Source: Timonella corticicola (lineage in GTDB: Bacteria > Actinomycetota > Actinomycetes > Actinomycetales > Cellulomonadaceae). From it: a stretch of 64,000 nt of DNA. Below, piece by piece: positions 27,318 through 35,007 of the stretch. The translations under genes and the position numbers were made by a program. Each line of letters starts with the position of its first letter. Position 1 is the stretch's first letter. Under the pieces are notes generated by a model. The model ran no database searches and was not told the origin of the DNA. It saw only the letters and a list, made by a program, of their open reading frames with translations. Where the stretch lies: assembly GCF_042683685.1 (NCBI RefSeq), contig NZ_JBHUOP010000002.1, forward strand, positions 310,001 to 374,000. Direction: 5' to 3'.

Positions 27318-27926
27318 ATGGAGTCCCCAGCCCCCTCACAATCCGCCAAGATCATTTTGTTGACCGGCCCTTCGGGGTCAGGGAAATCGCGTTTGGCGCG
27401 AATCTTGGGATTGCCGTCCGTGAATCTGGACAATTACTATCACGATCACGATTTTCCGGGCATGCCGCAGCGGTTTGGCATCACGGACTGGGACTCTCCG
27501 CTGTCGTGGCGCAAGGATGAGGCACTTGAGGCTCTAAAAATTCTTGCAGCCGGAAAACGTGCGGATGTTCCGATCTATGACATTTCGACCTCGCAGCGCA
27601 CAGGCATGGGTCACGCCGATGTGTCTGGCTCTCCTGTGTTCATCGCCGAGGGCATCTTCGCTGCGGAACTCATTGATGATCTGCGTGCGGAAGGTCTGCT
27701 GGCCGATGCCCTGTGCATCACTCGGCCTCGCATCCAGACATTCTGGTTCCGGCTCATGCGCGATCTGTCCGAAGCCCGGAAGCCCCCGCTCACTCTCGTA
27801 CGTCGTGGGTGGGGTCTGATGCGCGACGAGCCCCGTCAGATCAGTGCTTGGGTTGCGCAGGGGTGTCGCCCGGTTGGGGTGCAGGAGGCAGCCGACTGCG
27901 TGCGGTCGCACCTCTCACCTGCCTGA
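27318..27926 (+). CDS. Uridine-kinase-like P-loop kinase
   Basis: 202 residues. Walker A GPSGSGKS sits at residues 17-24. The segment SVNLDNYYHDHDFP resembles the Asp-Asp-Phe-Tyr substrate segment of uridine and related kinases, ITDWDSPLSW resembles the Asp-x-Pro motif, and VFIAEGIFAAEL is the second-strand region. It probably phosphorylates a nucleoside or a small metabolite; the usual Udk lid and C-terminal pattern are only partly visible, so the substrate is open. It has its own start region after repeat copy 2. Confidence 0.8.
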   Translation: MESPAPSQSAKIILLTGPSGSGKSRLARILGLPSVNLDNYYHDHDFPGMPQRFGITDWDSPLSWRKDEALEALKILAAGKRADVPIYDISTSQRTGMGHADVSGSPVFIAEGIFAAELIDDLRAEGLLADALCITRPRIQTFWFRLMRDLSEARKPPLTLVRRGWGLMRDEPRQISAWVAQGCRPVGVQEAADCVRSHLSPA

Positions 27927-27958
27927 CCCTTCACACATTTGAGGCAAGCACCTCGTCA

Positions 27959-28015
27959 TGGTGGTTTTCCGTTGACACCCACCACAAAAACAACCATAAA
28001 CACGGAAAATCACCA
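27959..28015. repeat. 14-bp inverted repeat with 29-base loop
   Basis: Arms tggtggttttccgt and acggaaaatcacca (one mismatch) between the convergent kinase-like and clpC genes. In the plus transcript the T-rich arm follows the stop by 32 bases; it may help terminate that gene. Confidence 0.45.
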
Positions 28016-28055
28016 CACGGCCGCCGGCCCCACAGGAACCAGCGCACACATACGT

Positions 28056-28091
28056 AAGGGCACCCAGACGCGAAACCATCTAGGTGCCCTT
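28056..28091 (-). terminator. Probable terminator of clpC
   Basis: 9-bp stem aagggcacc/ggtgccctt with extra pairs near the loop, 18 bases after the clpC stop on the minus strand; no strong T tract. Confidence 0.5.
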
Positions 28092-28108
28092 TCGTTCTTA
28101 CGTGGGTG

Positions 28109-30628
28109 TCAGCTCACTGCGTCTTCGACGGTTACCGGTGTCTCGTCTGCTGGCACGGTGACCGCTGGGAGTGCGGCGCGTTCGCGCGAACTGAACGTGA
28201 ACTCTCCGAGGAGTCCTTCGCCCTGCGCATCCACCACGATGACCTCGCCTGCGGAGAACTCACCGAACAGGAGCTTCTCGGACAGGACGTCTTCGATCTC
28301 ACGCTGGATGGCGCGGCGCAGTGGTCGTGCACCGAGGACCGGATCGTAGCCCTTGTCCGCGAGCAGCGCCTTGGCCGCGTCGGTCAGTTCGATGCTGAGA
28401 GCCTGGTCCGCGAGGCGCTCGTCGAGGCGAGCGATCATGAGGTCCACGATCTGCAGGATCTCGTCGCGCGAGAGTTGTGGGAAGACGATGACATCGTCAA
28501 CACGGTTGAGGAACTCGGGGCGGAAGTGCTGCTTGAGCTCTTCGTTGACCTTGTTCTTCATGCGCTCGTACGAGGTGCGTGGGTCGTTCGATGCGTTGAA
28601 TCCGATCTGAACGCCCTTCGCCACATCCTTCGAACCGAGGTTCGTGGTCATGATGATGACGGTGTTCTTGAAGTCCACCACGCGGCCCTGTGAGTCGGTG
28701 AGGCGTCCCTCTTCGAGGATCTGCAACAGCGAGTTGAAGATGTCGGAGTGTGCCTTTTCAACCTCGTCAAAGAGAACAACGGAGAACGGCTTGCGGCGCA
28801 CCTTCTCGGTGAGCTGTCCACCCTCGTCGTATCCGACGTATCCCGGAGGGGCACCGAACAGACGGGATGCGGTGTGCTTTTCACCGAACTCGGACATGTC
28901 GAGCGAGATCAGTGCGTCCTCGTCATCGAACAGGTACTCGGCCAGAGCCTTTGCAAGCTCGGTCTTACCAACACCGGTTGGTCCGGCGAAGATGAACGAA
29001 CCGCCTGGACGCTTCGGGTCCTTCAGACCGGCACGGGTACGACGAATCGCCTGGGATAGGGCCTTGATTGCGCGGTCCTGTCCAACGACTCGCTTGTGCA
29101 GTTCGCCCTCCATCTTGAGGATGCGCGAGGACTCTTCTGCGTTGAGGCGGGTCACTGGGATACCGGTCGACATTGCGAGGACCTCAGCGATCAGGTCTTC
29201 GTCTACCTCGGATACGGTGTCGAGGTCACCGGACTTCCAGGCCTTTTCACGCTCGGCACGCTGCGCGATGAGGTTCTTTTCCTTGTCGCGCAGGGATGCT
29301 GCCTTCTCGAAGTCCTGCTCGTCAATGGCAGATTCCTTCTCGCGGCGTGCTTCAGCGATCTGTTCGTCGAGTTCGCGCAGTTCTGGTGGCGCGGTCATGC
29401 GACGGATGCGGAGGCGTGCTCCGGCCTCGTCGACGAGGTCGATTGCCTTGTCTGGCAGGTAGCGGTCGTTGATGTAGCGGTCAGCGAGGGTTGCTGCTGC
29501 AACGAGTGCATCGTCCGTGATCGATACGCGGTGGTGTGCCTCGTAGCGGTCGCGCAGACCCTTCAAGATTTCAATCGCGTGTGGCAGCGTTGGCTCGGCT
29601 ACCTGGATGGGCTGGAAGCGGCGCTCAAGCGCTGGGTCCTTCTCGATGTGCTTGCGGTACTCGTCCAGTGTGGTTGCACCGACGGTCTGAAGTTCGCCGC
29701 GGGCAAGCATGGGCTTGAGGATCGACGCTGCGTCGATTGCGCCTTCGGCGGCACCGGCACCGACAAGGGTGTGGATCTCGTCGATGAACAGGATGATGTC
29801 GCCGCGAGTACGGATCTCCTTGAGGACCTTCTTGAGGCGCTCTTCGAAGTCACCGCGGTAGCGGGAACCCGCAACGAGTGCACCGAGGTCGAGGGTGTAT
29901 AGCTGCTTGTCCTTGAGGGTCTCTGGAACATCGCCGATGACGATGTCCTGTGCGAGGCCTTCCACGACAGCGGTTTTACCAACGCCTGGCTCACCGATCA
30001 GGATCGGGTTGTTCTTGGTACGGCGGGAAAGAACCTGCATGACGCGTTCGATTTCCTTGCCGCGACCGATGACTGGGTCGAGCTTGCCTTCGCGTGCGGC
30101 CTGCGTGAGGTTGCGGCCGAACTGGTCGAGCACTGCAGAACCTGCAGGGGTTGGCTCGTTTGCGGTTCCGGCGGCAACCGGTTCCTTGCCCTGGTAGCCG
30201 GACAGGAGCTGGATGACCTGCTGGCGAACACGGGTCAGGTCGGCACCGAGCTTGGTTAGTACCTGGGCTGCGACGCCTTCGCCCTCACGGATGAGGCCGA
30301 GCAGGATGTGCTCGGTTCCGATGTAGTTGTGTCCGAGCTGCAGCGCTTCGCGGAGCGAGAGTTCGAGGACCTTCTTGGCACGGGGGGTGAATGGGATGTG
30401 ACCGCTTGGGGCCTGCTGTCCCTCACCGATGATCTCGGTGACCTGCGAGCGCACTGCTTCGAGCGAAATGCCGAGCGATTCGAGTGCCTTCGCGGCGACG
30501 CCTTCACCCTCGTGGATGAGGCCGAGCAGGATGTGCTCGGTTCCGATGTAGTTGTGGTTGAGCATCCGTGCCTCTTCTTGGGCAAGGACTACCACCCGAC
30601 GGGCTCGGTCGGTAAATCTTTCAAACAT
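28109..30628 (-). CDS. clpC: ATP-dependent Clp protease ATPase subunit ClpC
   Basis: 839 residues, in order: two Clp N repeats (1-150), AAA-1 with Walker A GEPGVGKT (near 213), a coiled-coil middle domain with UvrB/UvrC-like motif (about 415-475), AAA-2 with GPTGVGKT (near 550), and a C-terminal D2-small domain. It unfolds substrates for the ClpP protease and in actinobacteria is essential. It stands alone; a ClgR-like box lies upstream. No CtsR, McsA or McsB genes are adjacent, as expected for actinobacteria. Confidence 0.97.
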   Translation of the reverse strand: MFERFTDRARRVVVLAQEEARMLNHNYIGTEHILLGLIHEGEGVAAKALESLGISLEAVRSQVTEIIGEGQQAPSGHIPFTPRAKKVLELSLREALQLGHNYIGTEHILLGLIREGEGVAAQVLTKLGADLTRVRQQVIQLLSGYQGKEPVAAGTANEPTPAGSAVLDQFGRNLTQAAREGKLDPVIGRGKEIERVMQVLSRRTKNNPILIGEPGVGKTAVVEGLAQDIVIGDVPETLKDKQLYTLDLGALVAGSRYRGDFEERLKKVLKEIRTRGDIILFIDEIHTLVGAGAAEGAIDAASILKPMLARGELQTVGATTLDEYRKHIEKDPALERRFQPIQVAEPTLPHAIEILKGLRDRYEAHHRVSITDDALVAAATLADRYINDRYLPDKAIDLVDEAGARLRIRRMTAPPELRELDEQIAEARREKESAIDEQDFEKAASLRDKEKNLIAQRAEREKAWKSGDLDTVSEVDEDLIAEVLAMSTGIPVTRLNAEESSRILKMEGELHKRVVGQDRAIKALSQAIRRTRAGLKDPKRPGGSFIFAGPTGVGKTELAKALAEYLFDDEDALISLDMSEFGEKHTASRLFGAPPGYVGYDEGGQLTEKVRRKPFSVVLFDEVEKAHSDIFNSLLQILEEGRLTDSQGRVVDFKNTVIIMTTNLGSKDVAKGVQIGFNASNDPRTSYERMKNKVNEELKQHFRPEFLNRVDDVIVFPQLSRDEILQIVDLMIARLDERLADQALSIELTDAAKALLADKGYDPVLGARPLRRAIQREIEDVLSEKLLFGEFSAGEVIVVDAQGEGLLGEFTFSSRERAALPAVTVPADETPVTVEDAVS

Positions 30629-30741
30629 GTGCGCTCCTCACGACTGCGTTGCCTTCCTGCCTTCCCGGACGCCGGTGGGCACGGTTGGCTATACAAGACT
30701 TTAGTGGTTTAGAACGGGCCGAGTTACCGGAATATGCCCTT

Positions 30742-30759
30742 GTTCGCCAGCGGCGTGAA
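30742..30759 (-). promoter_or_regulatory. Possible ClgR box upstream of clpC
   Basis: Gttcgccagcggcgtgaa contains CGC-N5-GCG and, on the minus strand, fits the actinobacterial ClgR consensus (CGCYNANRGCG with flanking A/T) except at one position. It lies about 115 bases before the clpC start, where ClgR sites are known in corynebacteria and streptomycetes. Confidence 0.5.
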
Positions 30760-30840
30760 TATTGTGGCGGCTTTTCGCAGTTCATCAGATCACCACACGA
30801 TCTGTCCTTGGCGGGAATTTTGACTGTTGCACGGTCGAAA

Positions 30841-30875
30841 CATATCGATTAACGTTATTATCGTTAATCGATATG
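30841..30875. promoter_or_regulatory. 35-bp perfect palindromic operator of the DUF2975 module
   Basis: 14-base arms catatcgattaacg and complement around ttattat, 36 bases before the DUF2975 start. The central cgttattatcg recurs at 31850-31860, before the third gene of the module. It probably binds the XRE regulator encoded in the same operon and may overlap the -10 element (tattat). Confidence 0.7.
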
Positions 30876-30910
30876 CGGCCGTGCGGTCCGCAACGCCCAA
30901 GGATGGAACC

Positions 30911-31531
30911 ATGACCACTGACCAACTCCCACAAAGGCTTCGCAAGGACTACACCATGCTCCTATGGCTGCTGTGGGGCGCGATCTCCATCGGAGCAGTC
31001 ACTGTAGTAGGCGCGTCACTCACCACAATAAGAGACGCGATACGCAACACAAATGTGCCTGTGCACGTTAGTTTCGACTCTCTGCAAGGAACCGCACCCG
31101 TTGGAGAGAACGGGCAAGAAGTCGCTGTGAACATCGCAAACGGCACCTTGACGGTACCCAGCATGCCTGTTGCGGGGACTGCCGCAATGCTTATAGAACA
31201 CGCGCTCGTACTGGGAGCAACGCTTACGTTCGTTGGCGCGCTGTACCTACTGTTTCGTCAAGTAACCAACGGCGTAGTCTTTTCTCCACGCAACACCAAA
31301 ATCGTGGACACGCTCGCGGTATGCGCGATTCTGGTTACAGGTTTGGCCCCATTCTTCGGCAACATGGCCTCCAACGCGGCATTCGCTCAAGTCTCCAACT
31401 ACACAGTAGACAACCCCGGAGGTTCGAATGCCATCATCGGACTCACCGCAGCGGCCGGAATTGGCTTTCTTACAAGTCTGTTCTTCCGTGTAGGCCATTC
31501 CCTGGCTGAAACCTCCGAAGGACTCGTGTAA
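30911..31531 (+). CDS. DUF2975-type four-helix membrane protein
   Basis: 206 residues from ATG 30911 (aagga upstream); an in-frame ATG at 30827 would place the palindrome inside the gene. Four membrane helices lie near residues 15-38, 93-118, 130-150 and 165-190, with an extracytoplasmic loop of about 50 residues between the first two, the layout of DUF2975. These proteins regularly pair with a small XRE regulator, as here (TAATG overlap with the next gene). Function unknown. Confidence 0.75.
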   Translation: MTTDQLPQRLRKDYTMLLWLLWGAISIGAVTVVGASLTTIRDAIRNTNVPVHVSFDSLQGTAPVGENGQEVAVNIANGTLTVPSMPVAGTAAMLIEHALVLGATLTFVGALYLLFRQVTNGVVFSPRNTKIVDTLAVCAILVTGLAPFFGNMASNAAFAQVSNYTVDNPGGSNAIIGLTAAAGIGFLTSLFFRVGHSLAETSEGLV

Positions 31532-31770
31532 TGACACCAGCATCAATCGAGCACGAAGGCCCCGGAATTTATTGTCGGCTGGACGAATTGCTCGAGGCTA
31601 GGAACATGACCCTCACCGAACTCTCCGCACGGGTCGGCGTCAGCATTGTGAACTTGTCGGTACTCAAGAACGACCGCGCCAAAGCGATTCGTTTCTCAAC
31701 CCTGCTGGCAATCTGCACCGAACTTGGCTGCGATGTGGGAGATCTCTTGTCCGTTACGCCATCGCGCTAG
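31531..31770 (+). CDS. Small XRE-family (YozG-like) transcriptional regulator
   Basis: 79 residues, almost all helix-turn-helix: LDELLEARNMTLTELSARVGVSIVNLSVLKNDRAKAIRF then the typical LLAICTELGCDVGDLL end of the HTH_26 group. Its start overlaps the DUF2975 stop by one base. Likely autoregulator of this module through the 30841-30875 palindrome. No ligand-binding domain, so activity control may come from the membrane partner. Confidence 0.92.
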   Translation: MTPASIEHEGPGIYCRLDELLEARNMTLTELSARVGVSIVNLSVLKNDRAKAIRFSTLLAICTELGCDVGDLLSVTPSR

Positions 31771-31977
31771 TGCACTGTTTCCAGTGGATACCCCAGGAGC
31801 CTTCGGTATCTCACAGATAGGGCAGGCCGAGGAATATCGTTCAACCTCGCGTTATTATCGCTCGTCAGCATGCAATTCCTTGGAACTTTGCACCCAGCGG
31901 GATGAGAGCCAGCAATGAGAGATGATGTACCGCCACTCGGCAGGCATGCAACCCCTGATGATACCGGTAGGTCAGAT

Positions 31978-32586
31978 ATGTCATTGCGGTACAAGATCGT
32001 TGCCTATGCACAGTTCCTTGTATGTTCAGCTTCGCTCACATTCATTGCCTACGACTCTGCCGCCGCACTCATCGCACTGTTTCAGGGCCGTGGGTTGCCC
32101 ATTGCCGTACGCATGCCTGACGTCACCGGAACAGTGCTCGTTGAAAACGAGCCTGATGTAACGGGAAGAATCGCAAGCCTCATTCTCGATGTTTCTGGGT
32201 TCACGATGTGGCAGACCATCCAATATGTCGCTGCACACGGTTGCAGGGTAATCGGAATTCTCGCTCTCATCGCGTTTGCCTTCATTCTGATGCGCCGGTT
32301 CATGCGCTGGGAAATCTTCTCCCAAGCAAACACCGCAACCGTAACGTACGCATCAGCAGCATTAAGTGCTCTCGGCGTATCTATCCTGCTGCTCAATAGC
32401 CTGCGCGATAAGGCAGCAAAAGCCATTTTCGGAGATGAATCGAGTCTCTACGACTCCGGGCTAGATGTGTCCTACGGCTGGATTCTGGTCCTAGCACCAA
32501 CCGTGCTCATCCTGATCTTCCGTCACGGCCAGGAACTACACGAGGCCTCCCATTCACCCCGAACCCCTGACACTGACACTGACTAG
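31978..32586 (+). CDS. Second DUF2975-like membrane protein
   Basis: 202 residues from ATG 31978; the frame extends to ATG 31915, which is also possible. Helices lie near 8-30, 85-110, 120-145 and 170-188, and a Val/Asp-rich loop (DVTGTVLVENEPDVTG) between helices 1 and 2 mirrors the first DUF2975 protein. It ends with the family-like HGQELHE segment. About 145-bp upstream region with its own cgttattatcg motif suggests a separately read but co-regulated promoter. Function unknown. Confidence 0.68.
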   Translation: MSLRYKIVAYAQFLVCSASLTFIAYDSAAALIALFQGRGLPIAVRMPDVTGTVLVENEPDVTGRIASLILDVSGFTMWQTIQYVAAHGCRVIGILALIAFAFILMRRFMRWEIFSQANTATVTYASAALSALGVSILLLNSLRDKAAKAIFGDESSLYDSGLDVSYGWILVLAPTVLILIFRHGQELHEASHSPRTPDTDTD

Positions 32587-32617
32587 CATTCAGCCGCTAT
32601 GCGAGAGCAGGCCCAAC

Positions 32618-32685
32618 CCGATGGGCCATAAATTGCCCGCAGGCGCACACTCAAACAGTGCATGTGGATGAAAAAGTGCCCATCG
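32618..32685. repeat. Dispersed palindromic element, family 1, copy D
   Basis: 68 bases, starting ccgatgggcc and ending gtgcccatcg, with the same internal order (A/T stretch, gccc, tgcat, gga, aaaaa) as copies A and B. It lies between two convergent genes, after the DUF2975-like gene. Confidence 0.55.
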
Positions 32686-32780
32686 AGAAGCGTGCGGCGT
32701 GCTGGGATGCAACCGACTCGTCGGTAATCGTGCTTTGTACGGCTAACAAATCGGGCACTATCTCGTACAGAGGAACACAG

Positions 32781-33986
32781 TCAGGCGGTGTAGACGTCCA
32801 CGACGCGTTGGCCGATGTAGTCAACGTCGAACGTACGGGCCTGCTCGATCTGGGCGCGACTCTCGGCGGCGCGGGCTTCGGGGTCCTCAACATACTTCTT
32901 GAGTAACCGCGCAAAGGCCTCGGTGTTCTTCGCATCAACGATATTGTGTTCGAGGCCTTCCATCACCGTGCGGTATCCGGGGTTGTCACCGGCAATCACG
33001 ACGCCTCGGCACGCCGCGAGTGCTTCCACCACGGAAATGCCAAAGCTCTCGCCACCGGTTGACGGCAGTGCAACGATATCGGACTGCGCAAGAAGTTCGG
33101 CCTTGTCATCCTCCGCAACGTAACCGATGAAACGCACAATCCGGTCAAGGCCGGTGGTGGCGGCATAACTGAGCAGTTGGTCAAGCAGCGGACCTTTGCC
33201 GCCAATAACGATCTCGAAGGGCTCATCAGTAATGTCAACGAGCCTGCGGCAGGCAACCAGAAGTTCGGCCACTCCCTTGCGTTCGACCAAGCGCCCCAAG
33301 AAGAAAATCCGTACGGGAGCATCCGACTCCTGCGGGGTCTTGGCGAGTCTGGCCTTCTCTGTCTCGTAGGCTTCCTCATATCCTGCGACGCGAACCGGGT
33401 TACCGATCACGATTGGATCTACTGCGAGTGCCTCGCGTGCAAACGCAGCTGCGGGAGTAGATACCGCGATGATCTGCTTAAACCGGCGTAGTTGCTTGCG
33501 TTGAAGCCAACCGAGCGCTCGCGTACCGATCCGGGTGAGACTCGACCACGGGAGAATGTGGAACGTGCCTACAAGCCGAGTCTTTAGATCTGCAGCCGCG
33601 ATCACACGGCCAGCCATGAGTGGACTGTACGGCATGTGGATGTGCAGCACGTCGAAGTGTGTGGACTTGAGCAGCTCCTTGATGTCCTGCTTCGGCGCAG
33701 GCAACGGTATGCCCACCCGATTTCCATTGAACTTGAGGCGCCAGTTCTTGGCCAGGGAGTGCAAGTTACTCAGGTCAGTACGCGTGGTTGTGGACGTCAG
33801 GTAGTGCACCGTATGCCCCTGGAGCCTTAGCCAGCGTCCAAGAGTCAGGACGTGCTGTTGCACTCCATCGGTGGAGTCAAGCGAGTCATCGATGACCAAG
33901 CCAATAGTCAGTGGTTCGGTGCTGTTGGGAGTCTGATGCTCGCCGCCGGTGGAGGTGCTGTCAGGCTGAGGTGCGCTGCTGGACAT
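32781..33986 (-). CDS. GT4 family glycosyltransferase
   Basis: 401 residues, GT-B fold. N-terminal acceptor domain: Gly-rich DGVQQHVLTLGRWLRLQGH. Donor half: FFLGRLVERKGVAELL and IGGKGPLLDQL. The Glu-x7-Glu signature is ESFGISVVEA. Retaining enzyme using a nucleotide-sugar; family relatives include phosphatidylinositol mannosyltransferases and other cell-envelope enzymes, but acceptor and sugar cannot be read from sequence. Single gene, minus strand, with dtd 55 bases upstream. Confidence 0.88.
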   Translation of the reverse strand: MSSSAPQPDSTSTGGEHQTPNSTEPLTIGLVIDDSLDSTDGVQQHVLTLGRWLRLQGHTVHYLTSTTTRTDLSNLHSLAKNWRLKFNGNRVGIPLPAPKQDIKELLKSTHFDVLHIHMPYSPLMAGRVIAAADLKTRLVGTFHILPWSSLTRIGTRALGWLQRKQLRRFKQIIAVSTPAAAFAREALAVDPIVIGNPVRVAGYEEAYETEKARLAKTPQESDAPVRIFFLGRLVERKGVAELLVACRRLVDITDEPFEIVIGGKGPLLDQLLSYAATTGLDRIVRFIGYVAEDDKAELLAQSDIVALPSTGGESFGISVVEALAACRGVVIAGDNPGYRTVMEGLEHNIVDAKNTEAFARLLKKYVEDPEARAAESRAQIEQARTFDVDYIGQRVVDVYTA

Positions 33987-34041
33987 CGGTTACCTTTGCG
34001 TGTGTCGCGTGCTGGGGGTGCGGGTGTGCTGGTTGGACGTC

Positions 34042-34467
34042 TTATGAGTCCACGATGATCGTGACGGGACCGTCATTGATGAGTTCGACATCCATATGAG
34101 CGCCGAAGACTCCCGTACCCACGGTCAGTCCACGCTCGCGTAGTCCTGCAACCACGGCTTCAACGAGCGGTTCGGCAATTGGTTGTTTTGCGGCGGCGTT
34201 CCAGGATGGGCGACGTCCTTTGCGGACGTCTGCGTAGAGCGTGAACTGTGAGACGACGATGATTGGTGCATCGCCGTCTTGCGCAGAGGTTTCGTCGTTG
34301 AGGATGCGTAGTTCAGCGATTTTGCGGACGATCGTGTCCACATCGTTCTGGTCATCACCGTGTGTGACCCCCACGAGAGCTACGATGCCTTGGCGGTCGA
34401 ACTGGGAGACTGTCTCGTTGTTGACGGTGACACTCGCTCGCGCGGCGCGTTGCAGTACCGCGCGCAC
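34042..34467 (-). CDS. dtd: D-aminoacyl-tRNA deacylase
   Basis: 141 residues from GTG 34467 with ggagg upstream. The open frame reaches 34611, but the extra residues overlap the DUF2516 gene. Signature segments: QRAARASVTVNNETV (start), the SQFTLYADVRKGRRPS active-site loop, and the C-terminal NDGPVT carrying the Gly-cisPro-type loop of DTD. It hydrolyses D-amino acids mis-attached to tRNA. The stop of DUF2516 is one base upstream, so they are coupled. Confidence 0.95.
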   Translation of the reverse strand: MRAVLQRAARASVTVNNETVSQFDRQGIVALVGVTHGDDQNDVDTIVRKIAELRILNDETSAQDGDAPIIVVSQFTLYADVRKGRRPSWNAAAKQPIAEPLVEAVVAGLRERGLTVGTGVFGAHMDVELINDGPVTIIVDS

Positions 34468-34468
34468 G

Positions 34469-34795
34469 TCACCAGCCTCCGCGATTGTTGTTGTTTTGCC
34501 CGAAACCGTAGGGCCGGATGGCCGGACGCACGTCGGCGAAGTAGATGAACGAGGGGATCGCGATAAGGAGCGCAGTGAGGCCAAGGTAGCCTGCACCGAG
34601 TGGTGGCTCAAGACCGAGGAATCCTACAAGTGCGAACACTGCAAGCAGGATGAGCCAGAACTTCTTGGTCCGCTTACCCTCACGTGCGAAGGCGTACTGG
34701 GGTCGGCGCGCGCAGTCGATCAGCGCTATGAGTTCGAGCACGAATGCACCGAACGTAAGCAAGAAGATGATGAGCCACTGGAGGTCAGCAAACAT
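34469..34795 (-). CDS. DUF2516 family membrane protein
   Basis: 108 residues, three helices (about 5-27, 45-63, 68-85) with the CARRP loop and a short Asn-rich tail (QNNNNRGGW). DUF2516 is an actinobacterial family of unknown function; it is coupled to dtd. Confidence 0.85.
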   Translation of the reverse strand: MFADLQWLIIFLLTFGAFVLELIALIDCARRPQYAFAREGKRTKKFWLILLAVFALVGFLGLEPPLGAGYLGLTALLIAIPSFIYFADVRPAIRPYGFGQNNNNRGGW

Positions 34796-35007
34796 GGCAC
34801 AAGGTTACCGGCTGGGGACACGGTAGAGAAATATAGGGTTCGCTACCGGTACACCGCCATTCCCCCACAGTTCCGAAGTACACACTGAAATTTCATGTGA
34901 TTCTCCTGCTTCCGGTGGTTGCATTTTGATAAGTTTCTTGTAAATCCCTACAAAGACGTGGCGTTTACGGTTTGATTGCATCACCGACGACACACAAAGG
35001 AGTGTTG

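Noticed and set aside
29096..29902. 268-residue plus-strand open frame
   Set aside because: Antisense to clpC; frame open because of codon bias.
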